Assembly (NCBI GenBank): GCA_004352715.1
Contig: SCFE01000020.1
Location: 2,333,232 to 2,397,231, forward strand
Length of the DNA: 64,000 bases
Source of the DNA: Hofstenia miamia
Lineage: Eukaryota > Xenacoelomorpha > Acoela
Direction: 5' to 3'
The position numbers were made by a program, and so were the translations under genes. The notes below the pieces were generated by a model that did not search any database, was not told where the DNA came from, and saw only the letters and a list, made by a program, of their open reading frames with translations. Shown one piece after another: positions 56,422 through 64,000 of the stretch (positions within the stretch are counted from its first letter, which is position 1; every line of letters begins with the position of its first letter).

Positions 56422-57975
56422 GGTGCTCTCAACTCCAAGTATCTCTTATGCATCTTACTCATTGCTCCTAGTGCCCCTACAAATACAGGGACTACTTCAA
56501 CTTTCTTTAACTTCCACAGCCTTTTTATTTCCTCTGCCAACTCTCTATACTTGTCTATCTTCTCTTTCCCCTTGTTTCTACATTCCTGTCCTTTGGTACT
56601 GCTATGTCTATTACTGTTCCCAATCTTTTCTCGTTGTCTACCACTACTATGTCTGGTGTCCGTACTTCTATTACCTTGCTTGTCTGAATGTTGAAGTCCC
56701 ACAGTATCTTAACCTTATCATTCTCTATGACTCCCTGTGGTTTGTGCTCATACCACTTGTTTCCTGCTTCTAACCCATGCTGCCTGCTCAAGCGCCAATG
56801 TACCATTCGTCCCACCTTGTCATGCCTGAACTTATACTCATTCTGCGCCAACTTCTCACATCCTGCTATTCAGATGATCTACTGTCTTCACCTCTTTCTT
56901 ACATTTCCTACACTTATCACTTACTTGTAGACATGTTATTGGCCTGAAATTGCTTGCCTCACCATTTTTCTTTCGGTCCTTCTGTATCAGAAATGTCCCA
57001 CAAACCACACACTCCTACAATGCTACTGCTAGTCTCTGATGAACACTTGTGAACTTCTTCAGCCAATACCCATGTACCTCATCTCTGCCTGGCGCCTTTC
57101 AGTTCTTCACCTTCTTTAGAGCCTCCTTCAGCTTTACAGTTGTGATTACTTCTTCTTGCCTGAATTCCTTCTGCATCTGCTCACTATCTATCTATTATTA
57201 TTATTATTATTATTATATTCTCCCAGAACCTTACTGCGTCCTCGCCTGCTTTAGCTGTAACCTTTTCTCCTGCATCTAGTTCTTTGTAGAATCTTCCTTC
57301 TTGGACCTCAAACTTCATGTCTCTTGCTTTGCTCTTGCCCTATATTTTCCCAGTTTCTCAGCTTCTGCAACTAATCTCTGCTTAAGCTCTTCTTTTGCAA
57401 TTTCAATAGTGTCTTCCCTTTACCTAACCTGCACCGCCTTAATTGTCCTGATCTTCCCTATTTGCTGCCTAATCTTTGCCACTTTATTCTCAATTCTGCC
57501 TCCCTTATCTTCTTGTCGTCTTTTCTTCTTCATGTCTATGCCTACATTCTTCAGCATCTATCGTTTCTAATACTTTGTTAAATTTTGCTGTCTCTACTGC
57601 TAACTTGCTTCTCTTAATGCCTCTTGGTATTGGCAACCTACTTCTGTCTTCCATTTCTTTTTTCATCCTTTCCTTCATTGCTGCCGCTGTTTCTGCAGCG
57701 GTTTCTGCTGTTTCTAACACTACATCTGCCACTTCATTTTCCTTTTGCTTCATCTGTTCAGCTCTTCTTTTTCCTTTATTCTCATCAATCCTCAACTTTC
57801 TGACCTGCAAGCCTCTGCTCTGTAACTTCTAATCCCGTTCCTGCATTCCTCCATTCTTCCAACATTCGCTTCCTGTAACCCCTCTCATCTGGTCTGCTTT
57901 TGCTGTAGCACTCCAATGCTATTCTGTTCTGCTCATCTGTCCATTTATACCGTCATCCATTGGTCTGTGTGAATC
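56422..57975 (-). mobile_element. R2-like non-LTR retrotransposon remnant with restriction-like endonuclease end
   Basis: Minus strand, N- to C-terminal. A Myb-like segment WTDEQNRIALECYSKSRPDE, then GYRKRMLEEWRN and EQRLAGQ at about 57945-57800. A linker with LPIPRGIKRSKLAVETAKFN at 57620-57550. FYKELDAGEKVTAKAGEDAV and RFWEN at 57300-57210, followed by an (ATT)n expansion. Then NWKAPGRDEVHGYWLKKFTS near 57110-57050 and IQKDRKKNGEASNFRPITCL ending near 56925. The sequence then jumps to a CCHC knuckle (CRKCKKEVKTVDH...C) and the endonuclease region (RTPDIVVVDNEKRLGTVIDI, VEVVPVFVGALGAMSK). The core reverse transcriptase, including its YADD region, is deleted. Several frameshifts are present. 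Both ends are cut by gaps. Confidence 0.85.
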
Positions 57976-58314
57976 NNNNNNNNNNNNNNNNNNNNNNNNN
58001 NNNNNNNNNNNNNNNNNNNNNNNNNNNNNNNNNNNNNNNNNNNNNNNNNNNNNNNNNNNNNNNNNNNNNNNNNNNNNNNNNNNNNNNNNNNNNNNNNNNN
58101 NNNNNNNNNNNNNNNNNNNNNNNNNNNNNNNNNNNNNNNNNNNNNNNNNNNNNNNNNNNNNNNNNNNNNNNNNNNNNNNNNNNNNNNNNNNNNNNNNNNN
58201 NNNNNNNNNNNNNNNNNNNNNNNNNNNNNNNNNNNNNNNNNNNNNNNNNNNNNNNNNNNNNNNNNNNNNNNNNNNNNNNNNNNNNNNNNNNNNNNNNNNN
58301 NNNNNNNNNNNNNN
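57976..58314. other. Assembly gap (339 N)
   Basis: Run of 339 N hiding the 5' part of the R2-like element. Confidence 0.99.
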
Positions 58315-58445
58315 CGCGAATACGTTGACAACTGAAAGCCAACTATTCAGTTGTGCCGGTTTGCGATCGCGAACGCACCCATTATGTAGCAGTGTAAAAT
58401 GGATGAAAGCAATTCGTCCTAGTCGTCTTTGTTTCTGTTTTTTAG

Positions 58446-58521
58446 GTGTACAAGACACTACATTATCATATAGGCCTGTACTGGTCACTTGACTCAATGT
58501 TTATTTTACTTGTACATTTCA
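58446..58521 (+). CDS. Receptor gene, first visible exon
   Basis: The long pyrimidine tract and TTTTTTAG precede GTG TAC AAG. The phase-0 frame (YKTLHYHIGLYWSLDSMF, ILLVHF) ends at the consensus donor A|GTAAGT in phase 1, which matches the exon at 59777. The other frames are closed. It would be the end of an ectodomain module preceding the FN3-like domain. Earlier exons were not found, partly because of the gaps and the R2-like insertion. Confidence 0.42.
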
Positions 58522-58553
58522 GTAAGTTCGATCAACGCCTTACTTTAGTAAAC

Positions 58554-58722
58554 TACCGTATTTCCCCGTGTATAAGATGCACCTTTTTAAACGAAAAATT
58601 GCTCCCAAAGCGAGGGTGCGGCTTATCTACAGAAACATCTCGCGAAGACACCTAATTTGCACATATATTGTAAACTAAAGTAGAGATCTTGCTGTAATAT
58701 ACATTAAAGTAAAGTAATATCC
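58554..58722. repeat. 169-bp direct repeat, copy 1 (TATAAG-type DNA-transposon end)
   Basis: Begins TACCGTATTTCCCCGTGTAT and carries GTATAAG.TGCACCTTTTT, a pattern seen at DNA-transposon ends in many animal genomes. From about 58595 on it is identical to copy 2, while the first 50 bases differ at several sites. It is followed directly by a single N (58723). A weak third copy may lie near 59504-59545. Confidence 0.7.
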
Positions 58723-58799
58723 NTGCATGTATATTTATGGCAAGATAAATAAACGCGGTTGCATTTCTTCAATTCGGGCTGTAGTTTGAGGATCTGTTA

Positions 58800-58940
58800 G
58801 GCCACGGTTAGACTATGTGATTGATCACGCGTGATCTGTCACATTTTGATAAAATCGCACGTCTAACCACCGAGATAATTAGCGATGTGACGTGTTTAAC
58901 TAATTTTTCTTGCTACCAATCACGTAGTCTAACCGCAGCC
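58800..58940. mobile_element. PIF/Harbinger-type MITE (141 bp)
   Basis: Terminal inverted repeats GGCCACGGTTAGACTATGTG and GGCTGCGGTTAGACTACGTG (right end reverse-complemented), flanked by the 3-bp direct repeat TTA on both sides (58797-58799 and 58941-58943). The GG-start TIR and TTA duplication are characteristic of PIF/Harbinger. It lies in the receptor gene intron. Confidence 0.8.
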
Positions 58941-59042
58941 TTAAATACAATATTTCATTGTGAATGCAAAATTAATTTTCATATTTTAGTAGAAACGTAG
59001 CAATTTTTGTTGAATTCATGTTGTAAAATGATATCTTTAGTT

Positions 59043-59211
59043 TACCGAATTTACCCGTGTATAAGTCGCACCTTTTTCCAGGAACAATTGCTCCCAAAGC
59101 GAGGGTGCGGCTTATCTACAGAAACATCTCGCGAAGACACCTAATTTGCACATATATTGTAAACTAAAGTAGAGATCTTGCTGTAATATACATTAAAGTA
59201 AAGTAATATCC
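59043..59211. repeat. 169-bp direct repeat, copy 2
   Basis: Same length as copy 1 and identical over roughly the last 125 bases. The head reads TACCGAATTTACCCGTGTAT. Confidence 0.7.
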
Positions 59212-59776
59212 TTGTTTAAAAGACAAACAATTAATTTATTAAAAATATCATAATATTAAAGTATTAGAATGTATTGTTAGTTTAGAAATAATATGCATGC
59301 AAATATCAAGAGCAATTTAGATCAGCATCCTTTACAAGATCTATATAGGTTTATAGTTTTACTTAATATATTAAGATAGCCTATAAATGGCGGAAATGCA
59401 GGTTTCTTTTCTTCAGAGTTGTAAAAAATATCGTATAATGTAAATATGTTTCGTTGATTCATTGCTTGTGAATTTTTTTGTTGCTCAAAAAACTTTTTTT
59501 CTTAAAAATCTTCTCCCAAACTCGGGGGTAGGTATATTATAATGTTTATTTAGCACTCATTACACTATTGTAGAACGCTATTATACATCAAGAATCCAAT
59601 TTTCCAGAAATATAATTCCGGATTTGATTCGGAGTCTCGTATTTTTTAATTTGGTTGTAGGTTTGAAATAAGTACTTTGTTTGAAAGTTTTACGTTTGTT
59701 TTTTACTCATTCGAGAAATTCTCCTCTCTGATATTGAGAATTATTATTAAAAGTGCGTTAACTTATTTGTTCTTAG

Positions 59777-59901
59777 CGTTTCCATATCCTCCACGTGTTG
59801 AAATCTCGTATGTTGGTCAAGATTTCGCAAACATTTCTATTGCGAATTTCACTAACAAAAAAAGATGGTCATATTTCGTCATATCAGAAAACAGGCGAAT
59901 T
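59777..59901 (+). CDS. Receptor gene exon: FN3-like domain, first half
   Basis: TTGTTCTTAG|CG starts in phase 1 and ends CGA ATT|GTATGT in phase 0. The peptide FPYPPRVEISYVGQDFANIS, then NKKRWSYFVISENRRI has the opening Pro-rich strand, central strands and the W..Y.V pattern of fibronectin type III domains of cell-surface receptors. No cysteine pair is visible here. Joined to 60100 and 62591 it gives about 104 residues, near the usual 90-100 of an FN3 module. Confidence 0.6.
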
Positions 59902-60099
59902 GTATGTTTTTTTGTTGACTTTATAATACTATTTTTAATATATTTTGTTACTTTTCCATTCAATATTTAATATGCAAGTTGGTTTATAGAGTATTTTTAC
60001 AAAATAATTTGTGATATAACTAACTATGTTGAAGCAAGCATTTAAATTAGGTGTAGTATTTTTTAATAATCAAAATCTTCTCCGATTATTCTTGTATAG

Positions 60100-60181
60100 C
60101 GATTGAAAAGGTCATGTTTAGTTGCATATACCTTAAACATGAAAGACCTCACAACTAAGCTTGTCTTGACTTATTTTGATG
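60100..60181 (+). CDS. Receptor gene exon: FN3-like domain, middle
   Basis: TTCTTGTATAG|CGA opens 27 codons (LKRSCLVAYTLNMKDL, TTKLVLTYFD) ending G|GTACTT in phase 1. Phases fit both neighbours, and no other frame needs to be assumed. Alternating hydrophobic residues suggest beta strands. Confidence 0.52.
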
Positions 60182-60462
60182 GTACTTTTTTGATAATCAG
60201 TTTTATAGAATATCGAGATTTACGATTTTAGGATGTCTATGTCCTCCTTTTTGAGTAAAATTCTGACACATCCTTTGAATAGTGGTTAACTTTTTCTATA
60301 GCCATAGAAATCATTTATTTAATTTCATAAATGAATTGGTATGCACCAGCATAATTAGAAAGTTAACATGCTAACTCATTGATGACTCAGGTTTCTCTCG
60401 ACGCTCTTCATTCGATGATATATAAATTGCAATAAGAACGATGATTATGATGACGTTTAGAA

Positions 60463-61216
60463 CAGAGCTGGAATTGGGGCGGATTTTTATGAAATGCCCT
60501 GCCCCGCCACACAGAGTTTGTGCCCTGTCCCATTTCCACGTGTTGACATCTGCCCCACATTGCCCCACGTTTTATGTTCTACCGCCCCAAATTGGCCTAC
60601 TAAAAAATTCTGCTCCAAAACTACTTACGATATTTTATTGCCCCATATTTGTTCTAGAGAATTTTCTTTCCTCTACACCACACCATCACTCAAATATTTC
60701 GAAACCTTACTTTCTAGAAGATATTGAATCATTTTTTAAAATGCATCTCTACTATTACTATCAATATGAATCTTATAAAAAAGTGATGAGAATGCATATT
60801 AATAACATTATTAATAGAAAATTGATGTTTAATTTTAATGCTAAATAGCTTATTATAAAACTAATATTTTATGTAATACACTTATACAAGAACAACTGCA
60901 CTCCTTCCAATGCAATTTTAAAGCTTATTGATTACAAATCAAATCAAAATGATTGAATAGAATCAAATTTCACCAAGAGCTAAAAATGCATGGTTATTAA
61001 TTTTTTCAAAATGAGACTAAATTTCCAAGTAAATCAAAAATTTTTAAGCAGGGAACTTTAATGTGAAAAATATCTTTACAATCTCTAACATTGGCAATCT
61101 CTTACTTCAATCTTGCTTAACTAAAAAGTGTTTTTGTCCCACCTTTGCCCCATTCCTACCCGCTTTAGAAAAATCTTACCCCATACCCTCCCCAACCTGG
61201 CAAAATTCCATCTCTG
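60463..61216. mobile_element. Non-autonomous hAT element (754 bp) with GCCCC-rich interior
   Basis: Ends CAGAGCTGGAATT and (right, reverse-complemented) CAGAGATGGAATT are inverted repeats. Flanking 8-bp direct repeats GTTTAGAA (60455-60462) and ATTTAGAA (61217-61224) differ by one base. The subterminal zones carry repeated GCCCCA/TGGGGC-type motifs. No transposase inside. It sits in the receptor intron. Confidence 0.78.
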
Positions 61217-61469
61217 ATTTAGAAATATGTTTCTACTTATTCTTGTATTTAGAGTTGTAAAAAATGGTGTCTTATGAATAATTTGGAATGCGGTCATCAT
61301 TACGAAGCTTGCGCTATTGCAAAATTCAATAGAATTTCAAACTCTACATGTGCCAACGTAAAATTTAGAACAAAAGGCTAGTATTTACGCATTATTTCTT
61401 GAATTTCACTTCTTATTTGAAGTCAATAAAATACATTACGTTAACTGTATTTTAGATAATGATCTGAAG

Positions 61470-61471
<2 letters not shown>

Positions 61472-61502
<31 letters not shown>
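61472..61502. repeat. TA microsatellite
   Basis: TA run in the receptor gene intron. Confidence 0.95.
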
Positions 61503-61504
<2 letters not shown>

Positions 61505-62590
61505 CAAATATTTGATTGCTATTGTTTAAATAGGGCATGTTGTGCGCATTTGTAATGCTATTTTGCTAGTCTTCGACCGATTAGGTTTCCAATTCAATTA
61601 TACTTTATTGCTTGTTTATTGTGATGGCTGCTTGTAATTAATTCCGATAGGATGGAGGAATAACTGGGGCTGGAGTTTATCGAAGGGCGTTATGCTCCGC
61701 CCGGCGAAGCCTCGCGAAAATTTTTGAAAATATTGAGAAAGGAGACCCTAAAAATGCATTTCACGGCGGAGGACATTCCATATGTCCCCCCTTGCGTACG
61801 TCACTGCCTCCGCCTGACATGGTTGCTCAGTTTTTCCTCCTGATTTAGTGTTAAGCCATTGGCTCAATGCTATATTTAACTTTGTAAAGGCTGACAGTCG
61901 CCGTTTAGTTCTACTAACTAGCAATATATTATTTATTCTCACGCTGTCTATGGTATTCCGTTTGCTGTTAATGAATTTAAACATGCAATTTCTATTGCTA
62001 GTCATACTCGTAGATTTATATCACTGCTAAATAATTTCTATCAGTTGTATTGTTACATTCTCACTAGCTGTTACTCAGTTATTCTGTTCACTCTATTAAT
62101 GATGATGTACAATATATATTCAAGGTTGACTGTTGTAGTCTAACGAAAGATCTGAATTGAAAATGATTATTACAGTTGCTATAGTTGCATAGGGGTATAG
62201 AACTGATATGATTGCAACATTATTGCTATTCTATTTCTGACGTTCGTAGGAAAACAGACCCCAAAACGGCCTCGTTGAATTGTGTCCTTTAACTGGAGGA
62301 CCAACATAGGTTTGCGTTTGTTGAGAGGCCTTCTTTGACAGTAATCTAACAAGAATACAAGGGGAAAAAAGTCGTTTGTTGGCCCCAATTTTTTGGAGTT
62401 ATTCTTTCGGGGTTGTTTTTGGGGCCCTTTTTTCTGAACTGCTGAACTAGGACAATGACTGTTCAGTTTGTTCAATCATAATGGTCTAGAATTTTAACAT
62501 GGACCTTTTTATACCTAACTCCACCAAATGACAGGGTTTGTAATTTAAATTTCAAAGGTATGATATTTGATTGTCTAACATGTCTTTTAG
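61503..62590. other. Receptor gene intron sequence
   Basis: No exon seen. CpG-bearing debris at 61640-61830 (CTCCGCCCGGCGAAGCCTCG) looks like an old DNA element related to that at 45300-45720. A 98-codon minus-strand frame at 62179-62475 has no support. Confidence 0.4.
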
Positions 62591-62698
62591 CTGTTGCATT
62601 TGTGGCATATTTCATTTTTGAATTAAATGACCACAGGAAAACTATGTACTACGTGAATGAATATTCTTCTCAAATTATATTGATTAAAAATAAACAAG
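62591..62698 (+). CDS. Receptor gene exon: FN3-like domain, last part
   Basis: GTCTTTTAG|CT completes a phase-1 codon and reads VAFVAYFIFELNDHRKTMYY, VNEYSSQIILIKNKQ, ending G|GTTTTT in phase 1. The donor is weak, but the frame is continuous with both flanking exons. Strand-like hydrophobic alternation and the position just before the membrane exon fit the last strands of an extracellular domain. Confidence 0.52.
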
Positions 62699-63102
62699 GT
62701 TTTTATGAAAAACTGCAGAAATAGTGAAGAATAGCAAATTATCTAGACTTTGAAGCCCAATCAAAACAGCCTCCTCAATAAAAATAATAGTCATTAACAA
62801 TCGTTGATGCAGTTGTTAATGAGGTAGAGGCAAGACTAACATCAGAAGTTATATGTATAACTATTTAGTAAGAGCAACAAGTTTAAATCAAATTGCATGC
62901 TTATTATCAAGTTACTCAGAAATATCCATCACAAAAATTGAGCAAATTGTGGCTGTTAAAAATATAAAACTTGAAGTTCTATTCATTTACAAGAAGTGAT
63001 AAATCCAGTGCTATGTCCCCACTATCAACAATTCACTATCTGTAATATTTTTGGTTTATTAAGGTACTAGCATGATGCCATCAAATATACACTGTTTTAG
63101 AA

Positions 63103-63361
63103 CAGAGGCGCGTTTAGAATTTTTAAAACGGGGGAGGGGGGCTGACACCCATTTTTACAAATTGCAAAAAAAGTTTTGAACAAAAGTAACTTAAACAAAA
63201 TGTAATCTTCTGTTTTTAGTAGCAAATTGATTGCTAACATCTTGAATTAAACTGAAAATTTTTAATTTTTAGCAAAAGAGAAAATTTTTCTTAGCTGTTC
63301 GCAGCTGACCCCAAAAAAATGGAGGCAGTCGCCTCCTCTCCCATACCCCAACGCGCCACTG
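63103..63361. mobile_element. hAT-type MITE (259 bp)
   Basis: Ends CAGAGGCGCG and CGCGCCACTG are inverted repeats with one mismatch. Flanks TTTTAGAA (63095-63102) and TTTTGGAA (63362-63369) form an 8-bp duplication with one mismatch. Internal G-runs and C-runs face each other. Confidence 0.8.
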
Positions 63362-63370
63362 TTTTGGAAG

Positions 63371-63741
63371 CAGGGTTGGCATGTTTTAAACAGTTCCTGT
63401 TCAAAACGTGTTTTAAACACTGTTTCAAACAGCTGTTTTTTCATTGTTTTTTTAAATGTTTTTGTTTCAAATTTATATCGGAAAGTTTGAAAAATATTTT
63501 TTGGGTTTCATTCCTTCAGACTTTTATAGCCGATTTTCTACCGAAAAATAGAAAAATTTGCGTTTTGTTTACGTGCATTAAACGAAAAATAAATGTTGAT
63601 TAGTTTATCATAATTCAATGTTTGCTACTATGTGTTTTCAGCAAAATTTTTGTACTTGAGCTGCTTCTGTCTGAAAGCAAAAACATTGTTTTAAATGTTT
63701 AAAATGTTTTTTGTAAAAAAATACACTTTTTGCCAACCTTG
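63371..63741. mobile_element. hAT-type MITE (371 bp) with GTTTTAAAC subterminal motifs
   Basis: Ends CAGGGTTGGCA and TGCCAACCTTG are inverted repeats with one mismatch. Flanks TTTGGAAG (63363-63370) and TTAGGAAG (63742-63749) form an imperfect 8-bp duplication. Its interior repeats GTTTTAAACA/TGTTTAAA-type motifs. It inserted beside, and overlapping the target site of, the preceding MITE. Confidence 0.82.
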
Positions 63742-63787
63742 TTAGGAAGCATATAGTACTTTTTAGCATAATAATTTTGTTGTTTAG

Positions 63788-63960
63788 ATTGCATTATTGC
63801 TACTGATTCTTTTGATATTGCGTTTTGGATACCTGTTGTTGTGTGTTTAAATATTACTATTATTGTGGTGATTGGAACAGTCTTCAAATGTTGGCCATCA
63901 ATTTCAAAATTCATTTTCCAGCCTTTGCCTAAAAACAATGCTGTTCCACAATCTTCTCCA
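63788..63960 (+). CDS. Receptor gene exon: transmembrane segment and juxtamembrane Box1-like motif
   Basis: TTGTTTAG|AT starts in phase 1, completing Asp, and ends TCT CCA|GTAAGT in phase 0 at a consensus donor. CIIATDSFDIAFW leads into a transmembrane helix IPVVVCLNITIIVVIGTVF, then a basic-aromatic cytoplasmic start KCWPSISKFIFQPLPKNNAV. A Trp-Pro close to the membrane followed by a Pro-x-Pro is reminiscent of the Box1 JAK-docking motif of class I cytokine receptors. The order FN3-like domain, TM, WP...PLP supports a cytokine-receptor-like type I membrane protein, but the WSxWS hallmark is not seen and other FN3 receptors remain possible. The gene continues past the window. Confidence 0.6.
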
Positions 63961-64000
63961 GTAAGTCTTCTAGAATTTTTTTCTGAAAATATATGTGGAA

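Noticed and set aside
57505-57832. Plus-strand serine/valine-rich frames over 56422-57832
   Set aside because: Shadows of the minus-strand R2-like coding sequence.
62179-62475. 98-codon minus-strand frame rich in Lys, Gln and Pro
   Set aside because: It lies in the receptor gene intron with no recognised domain, splice context or conservation clue.

Overview
This is a scaffold-level piece of an AT-rich invertebrate metazoan genome. Genes are split into short GT-AG exons in long introns. The window has five assembly gaps, many TA microsatellites, and broken copies of hAT, Tc1/mariner, MULE-like, Harbinger, LINE and R2-like transposons. There is no prokaryotic gene organisation and no CRISPR. 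A 13.5-kb block depleted in CpG next to CpG-containing DNA suggests a mosaic-methylated genome (as in ascidians, molluscs or cnidarians). The species cannot be fixed from the sequence.

Layout. (1) 1-4.8 kb: unassigned AT-rich DNA with a 1000-N gap. (2) 4.84-8.25 kb: four phase-matched plus-strand exons of a cysteine-rich, C-type-lectin-like gene (gene A) with one in-frame TAA. (3) 8.43-16.7 kb: a second lectin-like gene (gene B), with a signal-peptide exon at 8427, a cysteine-rich exon at 10118, another at 15406, and a frameshifted relic at 16504. (4) 17.9-31.5 kb: the CpG-poor block, containing a decayed Tc1-like transposon, two tRNA-like sequences, several inverted-repeat elements and possibly three small exons. 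(5) 31.6-38.0 kb: transposon-dense DNA: MITEs, a 5'-truncated LINE, a MULE-type foldback with 9-bp target duplications, and a complete but dead hAT with 8-bp duplications. (6) 39.1-42.8 kb: gene C, a small secreted-protein candidate whose intron carries a foldback element built of 21-bp repeats and a 331-bp false duplication across a gap. (7) 43.4-58 kb: a MULE-like relic, a pogo-like MITE, two hAT remnants and an R2-like retrotransposon lacking its core reverse transcriptase. (8) 58.4-64 kb: five phase-consistent exons of a single-pass membrane receptor with an FN3-like ectodomain and a cytokine-receptor-like juxtamembrane segment. It runs off the right end, and its introns hold four TIR elements.

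The host-gene theme is cell-surface or secreted recognition: paralogous lectin-like proteins and a receptor. Everything else is mobile-element debris. Gene models were built by hand from splice signals, reading-frame continuity and protein-like composition. Exon boundaries are therefore hypotheses until checked against RNA.
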